Source: DASSCW01 sp036556695
GTDB taxonomy: Bacteria; Chloroflexota; Limnocylindria; QHBO01
Direction: 5' to 3'
NCBI GenBank assembly: GCA_036556695.1
Contig: DATBIY010000019.1
Coordinates: 1 to 39,300, forward strand
Length of the DNA: 39,300 bases
A program made the translations under genes and the position numbers. The notes beneath the pieces are model-generated. The model was given only the letters and a program-made list of their open reading frames with translations. It was not told the origin of the DNA and searched no databases. Below are positions 23,656-32,106 of this stretch, piece after piece. Each line of letters begins with the position of its first letter. Within the stretch, counting starts at the first letter, position 1.

Positions 23656-24060
23656 TCAGTCCCCTCCTGGGCGATCGTTGAGCGGTCCGTTGCCGTTCAT
23701 GGCGGCGACATCGGCCAGGAAGTCCAGCCTGCCGTACTTCACCATCAGCGCACGGAAGTCACGGGCGTAGAACAGCTTCACCCTGACCTCCGGGTAGAGC
23801 TGGCGCAGCCACCGCAGCTTGCGGTTCTTCTTGCGAACCAGCGACTGCTTCAGCGTCGTCAGCTCGAGGTACAGGTCGACCTCGGGCAGATAGAAATCCG
23901 GCGAAAACGACTCGACGACCGCGCCGGCGGCGTTCCAGGAGATGGGGAAGGTGTCGGGTTCGTAGCGCCATTCGACGTCGTAGAAGTCGAGGATCCTTGC
24001 CAGCTCGGCCTCGCTCTGGTGGGCGAAGCGCGGTGGCGGATTGGTCAGCGTCGCCGCCAC
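23656..24060 (-). CDS. Small PD-(D/E)xK-like nuclease-fold protein, function unknown
   Basis: 134 residues from GTG 24060. After an N-terminal helix with a conserved glutamate (QSEAELARILDFY) comes WRYEPDTFP, then SFSPDFYLPEVDLYLELT, a Pro-Asp ... Glu-x-Thr arrangement (Pro54-Asp55, Glu66, Thr68) that resembles the core of PD-(D/E)xK endonucleases except that the final lysine is Thr. A Lys-rich helix (RKKNRKLRWLRQLYPE) and a strand FYARDF follow. It could be a nuclease with a migrated lysine or an inactive relative that binds nucleic acid. It is next to hpt, ten bases apart, and starts nine bases after a TAGCAT box. Confidence 0.65.
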   Translation of the reverse strand: MAATLTNPPPRFAHQSEAELARILDFYDVEWRYEPDTFPISWNAAGAVVESFSPDFYLPEVDLYLELTTLKQSLVRKKNRKLRWLRQLYPEVRVKLFYARDFRALMVKYGRLDFLADVAAMNGNGPLNDRPGGD

Positions 24061-24069
24061 TGCCCCTCG

Positions 24070-24075
24070 ATGCTA
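24070..24075 (-). promoter_or_regulatory. -10 box of the nuclease-like/hpt operon
   Basis: TAGCAT on the minus strand, nine bases before GTG 24060. It fits the TANNNT-near-start pattern seen at other genes here. A GAGGGG within the gap is too close to the start to be a good ribosome site. Confidence 0.35.
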
Positions 24076-24125
24076 GCGGTCGGCGAAAGGTCGGGCGCCA
24101 TCGGCATCGAGTATATCTGGCCGAC

Positions 24126-24183
24126 TTATCCACATTCTGTGGAAGACTGCGCGGAATGGTGGAAAAGCACCTTGTTGTCCACC
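24126..24183. promoter_or_regulatory. DnaA-box cluster in the rsmG upstream gap
   Basis: TTATCCACA (24126-24134) is a perfect match to the strong DnaA box. TGTGGAAGA on the opposite side (24139-24147) matches the reverse box at seven of nine. TTTTCCACC on the minus strand (near 24160) and TTGTCCACC (24175-24183) each match at seven of nine. All four are within 58 bp in the 266-bp divergent gap between the nuclease-like gene and rsmG. The stretch just before (GAGTATATC) is locally AT-richer. No dnaA gene is in the window. Confidence 0.5.
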
Positions 24184-24326
24184 GTCAAGCGCTGTTATGG
24201 TCGCCGTCCTGCTTCCCCGGCGGCCGAGTACGGTAACTGGGCGCGAACGGGGCCGATGCGAAAGCCGGCCAGACAGACCGCTCGCGACCGGGAAGACCGA
24301 AACGCCACCGGAGGAGGCATTTCCTT

Positions 24327-25085
24327 TTGTTCCAGCCTTCGTCGGAGGCCGGTGGCGCCGCTGCCGGGGCGCGCCAGCACCTCGACGCGCTGCTCGACTC
24401 CGCCGCGCTGCCTGAGCTGCCGCCCGGCTTCGCCGATGCCGTTCAGCACTACGTCGCGCTGCTGCTGTCGGCCAACGCGCGGCTGAACCTCACCCGCGTG
24501 GTCGAGCCGGAGGCGGTCGCCCGGCTCCACATCCTGGACGCACTGTCCGCGCTGCCCATCCTTGATGAGCTGGCGCCCGCCTCGGCGGTCGACCTGGGAT
24601 CCGGCGGCGGCGTGCCGGGCATCCCGCTGGCGCTGGCTCGTCCCGACGTGCGCTGGACGCTGGTCGACTCGGTCGGCAAGAAGGCTCGTGCCCTGCGCGG
24701 CTTCGTCCGGGCGCTCGCCCTGCGGAACGTGGAGGTGGTGGCTGAACGTGCGGAGATCATCGGCCGCGCGGCGGCGCACCGGGAGCGGTACGACTTCGTC
24801 GCCGCCCGTGCCTGCGCCCCGATCCCGGTGCTCGCCGAGCTGGCGCTGCCGCTGCTGCGCACCGGCGGCAGGCTGCTCGCCTGGAAGGGGCCGCTCACCG
24901 ACGCCGACGACGAAATCCACCGCGGCCGCGCCGCTGCCGGGCAGCTGGGCGGCGGCGAGCTGGAGATCCGCCCGTCGCTCACCGAACTGGGCGGCCACAC
25001 CTTCGTGGTCGTGCCCAAGGTGCGCCCCACGCCGGCGCGCTTTCCCCGCCGCCCGGGCGACCCCGCCCGCCGTCCGCTCAGCTGA
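24327..25085 (+). CDS. rsmG: 16S rRNA (guanine-N7) methyltransferase RsmG
   Basis: 252 residues from a TTG start; GGAGGAGG ends nine bases before it, and no ATG or GTG in frame gives a better fit, so TTG is well supported. RsmG methylates N7 of G527 of 16S rRNA with S-adenosylmethionine. Seen: NARLNLTRVVEPEAVARLHILDAL at the N-terminal side, SAM motif AVDLGSGGGVPGIPLALARP, VDSVGKKARALRGF, and ARACAPIPVLAELALPLLRTGGRLLAWKG. The C-terminus is a Pro/Arg-rich tail of about 15 residues. The gene often lies near the replication origin in bacteria (gidB), which makes the DnaA boxes upstream notable. Confidence 0.94.
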   Translation: MFQPSSEAGGAAAGARQHLDALLDSAALPELPPGFADAVQHYVALLLSANARLNLTRVVEPEAVARLHILDALSALPILDELAPASAVDLGSGGGVPGIPLALARPDVRWTLVDSVGKKARALRGFVRALALRNVEVVAERAEIIGRAAAHRERYDFVAARACAPIPVLAELALPLLRTGGRLLAWKGPLTDADDEIHRGRAAAGQLGGGELEIRPSLTELGGHTFVVVPKVRPTPARFPRRPGDPARRPLS

Positions 25086-25166
25086 GCGGCGGCTTTCCGG
25101 CCTGCCTCGCTGTCCATGGCGCTGCGACGTCACGGGCAGGCGGGAGCGGTGGCGCCTCGCCATCGG

Positions 25167-25172
25167 TACACT
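25167..25172 (+). promoter_or_regulatory. -10 box before the metallophosphoesterase gene
   Basis: TACACT lies nine bases before ATG 25182, with no ribosome site between. Transcription would begin within about three bases of the start codon. Confidence 0.4.
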
Positions 25173-25181
25173 CGCAAGCCC

Positions 25182-25904
<723 letters not shown>

Positions 25905-25956
25905 GCCAGCGCACCGCATGCCGCGCCCGAGATGGTCGACCGCGACGGCGGGGCCG

Positions 25957-25962
25957 TAGGAT
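25957..25962 (+). promoter_or_regulatory. -10 box before the universal stress protein gene
   Basis: TAGGAT lies nine bases before ATG 25972 and no ribosome site is present. It is the candidate promoter of the 25972-32026 gene run. Confidence 0.4.
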
Positions 25963-25971
25963 ATCGGGCAC

Positions 25972-26457
25972 ATGATCTTCGGACGCCGCACTGAGAAGCG
26001 GACGCCACTCCTCACCTACCAGCGCATCCTCGTTCCCCTGGCCGGCACCGAGGCCGACGAGGCGCCGCTGCGCCTGGCGGCATTGATGCTGAGCGGCAGC
26101 GAGGGACAGGTCTCGCTGCTGCACGTCATCGAGGTTCCGTTCGAGCGGCAGCTCGACGCCGAGGACCCCAAGGCGATTGCCTTCGCCGACGAGGTCATCG
26201 AGCGCGCCGAGGCGTTCCTCACCGAACGTGAGGTCCCGGTGCGCACCGGCATCGCGCAGGCGCGCGCCGCGGGGGCCGCCATCGTCGACGATGCGGTCGA
26301 GCAGAATGTCGACCTGATCGTAATGGGGCTACGCTATAAGAAGCGCTTCGGCGGAGGCTGGGACGCCGGGCGCACCGTTCCGTACGTCATGCGCAACTCC
26401 ACCGCGCCGGTCTGGTGCCTGCGCGCCGAAACGGAGGACCTGGCACACACGCCATGA
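25972..26457 (+). CDS. Universal stress protein (UspA family)
   Basis: 161 residues. Usp fold: YQRILVPLAGTEADEAPLRLAALML, VSLLHVIEVPF, a central helix with EVIERAEAFL, and VDLIVMGLRYKKRFGGGWDAGRTVPYVMRNSTAPVWCLR. The C-terminal G-x2-G-x9-G(S/T)-like ATP loop is altered (RYKKRFGGGWDAGRTV), so ATP binding is uncertain. The next gene, a TrkA-type regulator, starts inside its stop codon (ATGA). Usp proteins paired with K+ channel regulators are known, which suggests a role in regulating K+ transport or the energy state. Confidence 0.9.
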   Translation: MIFGRRTEKRTPLLTYQRILVPLAGTEADEAPLRLAALMLSGSEGQVSLLHVIEVPFERQLDAEDPKAIAFADEVIERAEAFLTEREVPVRTGIAQARAAGAAIVDDAVEQNVDLIVMGLRYKKRFGGGWDAGRTVPYVMRNSTAPVWCLRAETEDLAHTP

Positions 26458-26981
26458 GGATCATCATCGTCGGCTGCGGTCGCGTCGGGGCGCGGACCGC
26501 CGCCGAGCTGGACCAGCAAGGTAACCACGTGACGGTCATCGACACCGACCAGCGTGCCTTCAACCGCCTGCCGTCGACCTTCGGCGGCGTGACAGTGCGC
26601 GGCAGCGGCGCGGACGAGGACATCCAGCGTTCCGCCGGCGCGGAGATGGCCGACGTGCTGATGGCCCTCACCGAGGGTGACAACCGCAACGCCATGGCCG
26701 CCCAGCTGGGCAAGCACGTGTTCGGCATCCCGCGGGTGATCGCCAAGATCAACGACCCGCTGCGTGCCGAGGCGTATCGGTCCCTTGGCCTGGAGACCAT
26801 CTGCCGGACCGTGATCCTGGCGGACGCGCTCGTGAATGCCGCCCAGCACGGGGCCGAGGCGACGAACGGCCACGTGCAGCCTCCGACCGCCGAGCCGCTG
26901 CGTGGCGCCCCGGTCGAGGGCTCGAAGGCGGCAACACAGGCGGATCGCGCGATTGCCGCCGACGCGGCGGAGGCGGACTGA
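26454..26981 (+). CDS. trkA: TrkA-N (RCK) potassium channel regulatory protein, first of a pair
   Basis: 175 residues. N-terminal Rossmann RCK domain MRIIIVGCGRVGARTAAELDQQGNHVTVID with the GxGxxG dinucleotide loop and acidic end of strand 2, then VRGSGADEDIQRSAGAEMADVLMALTEGDNRN and VIAKINDPLRAEAYRSLGLETICRT. No TrkA-C domain; the last 45 residues are Ala/Glu/Pro-rich and disordered. It binds NAD(H) or ATP/ADP and gates a TrkH/KtrB-type channel, though no such channel gene is in the window. Start overlaps the Usp stop by four bases; a second regulator follows after one base. Confidence 0.93.
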   Translation: MRIIIVGCGRVGARTAAELDQQGNHVTVIDTDQRAFNRLPSTFGGVTVRGSGADEDIQRSAGAEMADVLMALTEGDNRNAMAAQLGKHVFGIPRVIAKINDPLRAEAYRSLGLETICRTVILADALVNAAQHGAEATNGHVQPPTAEPLRGAPVEGSKAATQADRAIAADAAEAD

Positions 26982-26982
26982 C

Positions 26983-27642
26983 ATGTACGTGGTGGTGATC
27001 GGGGGCGGCAACGTCGGCTACTACCTGACCCGCGAGCTGCTGGCTGCCGGGCACGAGGTGGTCATGATCGAGAAGGACCCCTCGCGCGCTCGCCAAATCG
27101 CCGACGAGCTGGGCAGCATCGTGATCCCCAACGACGGCTGCGAGGGCCGCTACCAGAAGGAAGCCGGCATGGAGCGCGCCGACGTCATGGCCGCCGTCAC
27201 CGGCGACGACGAGGACAACCTGGTCGCCTGCCAGGTGGCCAAGATGAAGTTCAACGTTCCGCGCGCCATCGCCCGGGTCAACAACCCGAAGAACGAGCCG
27301 CTCTTCCGGCAGCTGGCCATCGACGACACCGTCAGCCCGACGCGCGCCATCCTGGGCGTGATCGAGCACGAGATCCCGGTCCACGACCTGCTGCACCTGG
27401 CCGAGCTGGACCGCGGCGAGCTGCAGATCGTGGAGGCGCAGCTGGACGCGAGCTCGCCGGTGGTGGGGCAGACGCTGCGCGACGTGCAGCTGCCCGAGGA
27501 CAGCTACGTGGTCGTCCTGGTGCGCAACGACCGGCCCATCGCCGCCCGCCAGGAAACGCGCCTGCTCAACGGCGACCGGCTGCTGGCCGTCACCTCCTCC
27601 GAGCACGAGGCGGAGCTGCGCAACCTCCTGATCGGCGAGTGA
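26983..27642 (+). CDS. trkA: TrkA (RCK) potassium channel regulatory protein with TrkA-C domain, second of a pair
   Basis: 219 residues, the full TrkA-N plus TrkA-C arrangement. MYVVVIGGGNVGYYLTRELLAAGHEVVMIEKD gives the GGGNVG loop and Glu; NDGCEGRYQKEAGMERADVMAAVTGDDEDN and VARVNNPKNEPLF follow. The C-terminal domain (about 138-219) contains SPVVGQTLRDVQLPEDSYVVVLVRNDRPIAARQETRLLNGDRLL. The paired short and long regulators fit the two-subunit CglK/KtrA-like arrangement of some bacteria. Stop overlaps the start of the next gene (GTGA). Confidence 0.94.
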   Translation: MYVVVIGGGNVGYYLTRELLAAGHEVVMIEKDPSRARQIADELGSIVIPNDGCEGRYQKEAGMERADVMAAVTGDDEDNLVACQVAKMKFNVPRAIARVNNPKNEPLFRQLAIDDTVSPTRAILGVIEHEIPVHDLLHLAELDRGELQIVEAQLDASSPVVGQTLRDVQLPEDSYVVVLVRNDRPIAARQETRLLNGDRLLAVTSSEHEAELRNLLIGE

Positions 27643-28421
27643 GCCCCGCGGCTCCCGGCCGCGTGCTGCGCCTCTCCATCCTGGCCTGGGGCCTGGGCGA
27701 GCTGGCCATGGGCCGCCGCTACGTCGGCAGCTCGCTGCTGCTTGCGCAGGCAGTCGGCCTGGCGATCGTCGCGCTGCTGACCTGGCTGCTGGCCGATACC
27801 ACCTGGTACCTGGTGCCGTTCGTGGCCGGCATGACCCTGGTCGCCATCTGGGCGCTGCAGGCGGTGGTCAGCTATCGCCGCGCGCATCGGCTCGCCGGGC
27901 AGGCGCGGCCACCGACCGAGCGCCGCTCGCCAGCCGCGGCAGCGGCCTGGCTGACGCTGCCACTGCTCGCCTGGGGAACCGGCTTCTGGCTGTTCGCCGC
28001 GCATGCCGCCTCACCGGCGGCGGTCGTCGACCGGCTGATCTCGGGCTGGGGCGGCGATACCGTGCCGAGCGGCGTCGCAACGACTGCTGCCGCCGGCCAG
28101 CTGTCCGGAGCGCTGGCCTCGGCGACGAGCCACCTGCGCGCGCTGTGCGCCGCCGGCTCGCTGTCCGCCGATTGCGCCGACGGAACCGATGCGCTATTGC
28201 GCGACGTGCGTGTGCGGGTGGAGCCCGATGCGCTCGGCGGCGCGACGGCCACCGCCGAGGTGGTGCGCTTCGAGCGCCGCCCGACGCGCTTCCTGGGAAT
28301 CTTCGCCGCCAGCGAGCTGGTGGCCGTGCCGGTGGAGCCGGTCCTGCAGCTCCGCCTGGCGCCGCAGGGGGCCGCGCTCGGCGCTCAGCACTGGGCGGTG
28401 GTGAACGCCACGCTGCCATGA
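27639..28421 (+). CDS. Hypothetical membrane protein between trkA and moxR
   Basis: 260 residues from a GTG start that overlaps the trkA stop. Three hydrophobic segments: a short one around 30-50 (LLLAQAVGLAIVALLTWLL), 54-72 and 102-122, then an extracytoplasmic domain of about 135 residues with two cysteines (LCAAG, DCADG) and a lipid-facing pattern of strands ending VNATLP. It overlaps both neighbours by four bases. I recognise no family, but the tight coupling implies a shared role. Confidence 0.72.
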   Translation: MSPAAPGRVLRLSILAWGLGELAMGRRYVGSSLLLAQAVGLAIVALLTWLLADTTWYLVPFVAGMTLVAIWALQAVVSYRRAHRLAGQARPPTERRSPAAAAAWLTLPLLAWGTGFWLFAAHAASPAAVVDRLISGWGGDTVPSGVATTAAAGQLSGALASATSHLRALCAAGSLSADCADGTDALLRDVRVRVEPDALGGATATAEVVRFERRPTRFLGIFAASELVAVPVEPVLQLRLAPQGAALGAQHWAVVNATLP

Positions 28422-29443
28422 CGAGTACCGAAGACGTGACCGTCGACGACGCGACGCCGCCACCCGCCCCGGACGCCGCGACCGCCACGGCGGCCCGCGG
28501 CGCACGCTTCCTGGCCGACGTCGGCGAGGCGGTGAGCCTCGCGGTGGTCGGGTCGGAGATGCCGCTGCGCCTCTTGGCCACCGCGCTGCTCGCCGGCGGC
28601 CACGCGCTGGTGGAGGACGTGCCAGGCGTCGGCAAGACGCTGCTGGCCCGCGCCTTCGCCCGCAGCCTGGGCCTGAGCTTCGCCCGCGTGCAGGGCACGC
28701 CAGACCTGCTGCCGACCGACGTCACCGGCTCGAGCATCCTGGAGGCCGGGAGCTTCCGCTTCATCGAGGGACCGGTGTTCGCCAACGTGCTGCTGGTGGA
28801 CGAGATCAACCGCGCCACGCCGCGCACCCAATCGGCCTTGCTGGAGGCGATGCAGGAACGCCAGGTCTCCGCCGAGGGACAGACCCGGCCGCTGCCGGAT
28901 CCCTTCCTGGTGCTGGCCACCCAGAACCCGATCGAGCTGGAGGGCACCTTCGCGCTGCCGGAGGCGCAGCTCGACCGCTTCCTGCTGCGCATTGCCATGG
29001 GCTATCCCGATGAAGCCGCCGAGCGTCGCATCGCGCGACGCCACCAGGCGGCGGACGAGCCGCTGGAGGACGTGCCCAGCGTGGTGCAGCCGGCCGAGGC
29101 GCTGGCGCTGCGCGTGGCCGCGCGATCGATCCACGTCTCCGATGACGTGGAGCGCTACGCGGTAGCCCTGGTGCGGGCGACGCGCGACCACGCCGACGTC
29201 CGGCTGGGGGCGTCGCCGCGCAGCAGCGTGGCGCTGTACCGCGTGTCGCAGGCGTGGGCCATGCTCGACGGCCGCGACTTCGTCCTGCCCGACGACGTTC
29301 GGGCGGTGGCGCCGGCCGTGCTGGAGCACCGGCTGCTGCTCGACGTCGACCGCGAGCTGCGCGGTGCCAGCGTGGCCGGCGTCGTGCGCGACGTGCTCGA
29401 CAGCGTGCCGGTGCCGCTGGCCGACGACGCGGCCGCCACCTAG
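28418..29443 (+). CDS. MoxR-family AAA+ ATPase
   Basis: 341 residues. ATG overlaps the stop of the preceding gene (ATGA). After a disordered leader of about 27 residues: HALVEDVPGVGKT (Walker A, 66-74), VQGTPDLLPTDVTG, LLVDEINRATPRTQSALLEAMQE (Walker B 125-132 and the MoxR signature), ATQNPIELEGTFALPEAQLDRF with sensor 1 and the arginine finger, and a C-terminal lid. MoxR ATPases act as chaperones for protein complexes or metal-enzyme assembly, usually with a DUF58 partner next door, as here. The DUF58 gene starts 11 bases after the stop. Confidence 0.95.
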   Translation: MTSTEDVTVDDATPPPAPDAATATAARGARFLADVGEAVSLAVVGSEMPLRLLATALLAGGHALVEDVPGVGKTLLARAFARSLGLSFARVQGTPDLLPTDVTGSSILEAGSFRFIEGPVFANVLLVDEINRATPRTQSALLEAMQERQVSAEGQTRPLPDPFLVLATQNPIELEGTFALPEAQLDRFLLRIAMGYPDEAAERRIARRHQAADEPLEDVPSVVQPAEALALRVAARSIHVSDDVERYAVALVRATRDHADVRLGASPRSSVALYRVSQAWAMLDGRDFVLPDDVRAVAPAVLEHRLLLDVDRELRGASVAGVVRDVLDSVPVPLADDAAAT

Positions 29444-29454
29444 GGACCGCGCAC

Positions 29455-30693
29455 GTGGCCGCCTGGATCGCGCTCGCCGTGGTGATGGTCGTCGCGGCCG
29501 TGGTGGCGCAGGCGCCGGGGCTGCTGCTGATCGCCGCCCTCACCGTCGGGTACGGCTCCGTCACGGGGCTGTGGAGCCGATACGGCATGCGGCGCGTCGA
29601 GTACACGCGGCAGCTGGGCACGGACCGCGCGGTGGCCGGCGACGTGGTGGACCTGGACGTCACCGTCTGGAACCGCAAGCCGCTGCCGCTCCCCTGGGTC
29701 ACCGCCGACGACCTGGTGGGCCACGGCCTGACGGTGCGCGAGCGGCCGCAGATGGACGTCGACTACGAGCGCAACCTGGCGCAGGTGCTGCGCAACGGCT
29801 GGGCGCTGGCCTGGTATGAGCGCGTGGTGCGCCACTTCCACCTGGACGACGTGCGGCGCGGTGCCTATCCCTTCGGCCCGGTGCAGCTCCGCGTGCGCGA
29901 CATCCTGGGTCGCCGCGCGGTGGATCTGGAGCTCGAGATGCCCGACACCCTGGTCGTGGCCCCGCCCAGCGTCGAGGTGCGGTACGCGGAGCGGGCCGTG
30001 GCTCCGCTCGGCGAGCGCCGCGCCGCGAGCTCGCTCACCGCCGACCCGGCGCTGTTCGCCGGCATCCGGCCCTTCCAGCCGGGCGACTCGCTGCGGCAGA
30101 TCCACTGGCGCGCCACTGCCCGGCTGGGCGCCACGGTCAGCCGTCGCTGGGAGCCGGCGCGGGGCCGCCAGGTGGTGGTGGTGATCGACGCCCAGACGGT
30201 CGACGGCCCGCACTGGCAGATGTCCTTCGACGAGGACGCCTTCGAGGAGCTGTGCGTGGTGGCCGCCTCGCTGGCGCGCCGGCTCCTGGCCGACGGCGCC
30301 TCGCTGGGGATGGCCGCCGCCTCGTTCGCCGGCTCGCCGCAGAAGTTCGCCTGGCTGGCGCCGCGCGCGTCGCTGGGGCAGCTGACCCGTGCCGGCGAGC
30401 TGCTGGCGCGCATCGGGCCGGTGGCCTCAGCACCGCTGCCCGACCTGCTGGCCTGGCTGATGCGCCGCGTCGCGCCGGGCACGAACATGATCCTGCTGAC
30501 TGCCCGCGAGCCAGCCACTGTCCTGCCGGCGCTGCGGCGCATGCAGCGAACGGGCTACGGGGTGGAGCTGGTGCTGGTCGGTGCCGATGCCGCTGAGCGA
30601 GCGGCGGCGGCTCGACGGGTCGGCATCTCCGCCAGCAGCGCCGAGCTGCAGCCGAACTGGGAGCATCCGCGTGCGGTCGCCGTGGCCGGCTAG
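29455..30693 (+). CDS. DUF58 domain protein, MoxR partner
   Basis: 412 residues from GTG 29455. Two N-terminal hydrophobic helices (about 1-18 and 21-40) are followed by a beta-rich region with FPFGPV-like segments, the DUF58 signature (FAGIRPFQPGDSLRQIHW then ATARLGATVSRRWEPARGRQVVVVIDA) and a von Willebrand factor A-like fold. DUF58 proteins are membrane-bound, and are thought to be substrates or adaptors of MoxR ATPases. The end of the gene overlaps the next gene's start. Confidence 0.92.
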   Translation: MAAWIALAVVMVVAAVVAQAPGLLLIAALTVGYGSVTGLWSRYGMRRVEYTRQLGTDRAVAGDVVDLDVTVWNRKPLPLPWVTADDLVGHGLTVRERPQMDVDYERNLAQVLRNGWALAWYERVVRHFHLDDVRRGAYPFGPVQLRVRDILGRRAVDLELEMPDTLVVAPPSVEVRYAERAVAPLGERRAASSLTADPALFAGIRPFQPGDSLRQIHWRATARLGATVSRRWEPARGRQVVVVIDAQTVDGPHWQMSFDEDAFEELCVVAASLARRLLADGASLGMAAASFAGSPQKFAWLAPRASLGQLTRAGELLARIGPVASAPLPDLLAWLMRRVAPGTNMILLTAREPATVLPALRRMQRTGYGVELVLVGADAAERAAAARRVGISASSAELQPNWEHPRAVAVAG

Positions 30694-32026
30694 GGTCCTG
30701 CTGCCGGCGGCCCAGGTGCTCGCCGAGGGCAGCTGGCTGGCGGTGCTCTATGCCGCGCTCCAGGCACTGGCCGGCCAGGTGGCCTACCTCGGGCCAGTGG
30801 AGCTTGGCCTCATGGCCTGGGCCGGCATGGCCTGGGGACGACGCAGCCGCTGGACCTCGGCCGGCGCCGAAGCGCTGGGCCTGCCCCTGCTGGCGCTGGT
30901 AGCCGGCGCCTTCTGCTGGCTGCTGGACCCCGCGGTCCGCACCGCGCTGTCGGAGGGCAACCTGCTCTTGGCGCTTGGCCTCCACGGCCCTGGCTGGGTG
31001 GGAGCGCTGGCCTTCTGGCGGGGCGAGGTCCATCGGACTCGCGAGGACGACGACCTGCTGCAGGCCCGACTGCTGCGCTGGGCGGTACCCGGCTTGGCCG
31101 TGCCATGGCTCATCGGCCATGCCGCCGCCGAGGGGCCGCTGGAGGACCGCTTCATGGCGGCGGCCTTCGTGGGGACCATCTTCTTCATCGGCTCCGCCTT
31201 CACCGCCACCGGGCTGGCACGCCTGGAGGCGGTGCGCATCTCGACCGGCAGCGATTGGCGCGGCAACCGCTCGTGGCTGGTGATGGTCATCGGCCTGGCC
31301 CTTGCGCTCACCGCCATCACCGTGCCGGCGGCCGCGTTCCTGGGCATCCCGGCGCGCAGCCTGCTGGCCGCCATGGCCGGCCCGCTGCAGAGCGTGCTGT
31401 TCCTGCTGGTGATCATCGCCAGCCCGGTGTTCCTGCTGGCGGCGATCGTGGCCGACGCCATCCAGCCGCTTCTGCCCGAGGGCTTCGGTCTGGGCGAGAT
31501 CCGCCTCCCCAACCTGCGGATCACCGGGCCGGAGGAGACGAGCGCCCTGCCGGCCATCATCTTTTACGTGGTGGTCGCCAGCCTGCTGGTCTTCGAGCTG
31601 TTCGTGCTGGGCGTCATGCTGTGGATGCGCCGCCAGGAGCGCCGACGCATGCGGCAGCTCGTCGCTCCTGGCTTCGAGGAGCGCGAGATCGTGCTCCCGC
31701 CGGCCGACCAACGGCCGACCCAGGCGGCACCCCACGCAGTACGAGCAGCACGGCGTGGGACCCAGGACCCCATCGGCGCCTACCTGGCAGCCCTGGGCGC
31801 GCTCGAGAGGGACGGCCGCTGGCGACGCGCTGCCAGCGAGACACCCGCCGGCCACGCAGAGCGCGCGCGAGCGACGGGGCTGGCGACTCCTGCGCTGGGT
31901 CGGCTGGCAGCCGCCTACCAGCTGGCGCGCTACGGCGACCGTGCGCTCGACGGGCCCGAACGGGGGCGCGCCCGGCATCGCCTGGCCGCTCTGCGGGCAT
32001 GGCTGCGATACCGCCAGAACTCTTGA
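30671..32026 (+). CDS. DUF4129 membrane protein, TgpA-like without the transglutaminase domain
   Basis: 451 residues from GTG 30671; GGGAG lies seven bases upstream. It overlaps the DUF58 stop by 23 bases. Eight or so membrane helices fill the first 330 residues. The C-terminal 80 residues (GAYLAALGALERDGRWRRAASETPAGHAERAR and following LAAAYQLARYGD) are a DUF4129 domain. In many bacteria this position holds TgpA, which has an additional transglutaminase-like domain between the helices and DUF4129; that domain is absent here. Function unknown. It is the last gene before the heat-shock operon; no terminator is visible between them. Confidence 0.87.
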   Translation: MRSPWPARVLLPAAQVLAEGSWLAVLYAALQALAGQVAYLGPVELGLMAWAGMAWGRRSRWTSAGAEALGLPLLALVAGAFCWLLDPAVRTALSEGNLLLALGLHGPGWVGALAFWRGEVHRTREDDDLLQARLLRWAVPGLAVPWLIGHAAAEGPLEDRFMAAAFVGTIFFIGSAFTATGLARLEAVRISTGSDWRGNRSWLVMVIGLALALTAITVPAAAFLGIPARSLLAAMAGPLQSVLFLLVIIASPVFLLAAIVADAIQPLLPEGFGLGEIRLPNLRITGPEETSALPAIIFYVVVASLLVFELFVLGVMLWMRRQERRRMRQLVAPGFEEREIVLPPADQRPTQAAPHAVRAARRGTQDPIGAYLAALGALERDGRWRRAASETPAGHAERARATGLATPALGRLAAAYQLARYGDRALDGPERGRARHRLAALRAWLRYRQNS

Positions 32027-32051
32027 CAACGATATTGTCAGAGATTAGGGT
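32022..32051 (+). promoter_or_regulatory. Heat-shock promoter with HspR (HAIR-like) operator
   Basis: TTGACA (32023-32028) and TAGGGT (32046-32051) are 17 bases apart, a near-consensus sigma-70 promoter. The -35 is part of an inverted repeat: TGACAA-N5-TTGTCA (32024-32040), or CTTGACA-N7-TGTCAGA in the layout of the HspR HAIR site (CTTGAGT-N7-ACTCAAG). Binding of HspR, encoded second in the operon, would block the -35. Transcription would start near 32058, giving a 50-base leader with AAGGAG nine bases before ATG 32107. Confidence 0.75.
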
Positions 32052-32106
32052 ATTCCCACGTTCCAACTTCACACCGCGTGATGGAGGTCCGAAGGAGTTT
32101 CCAACC

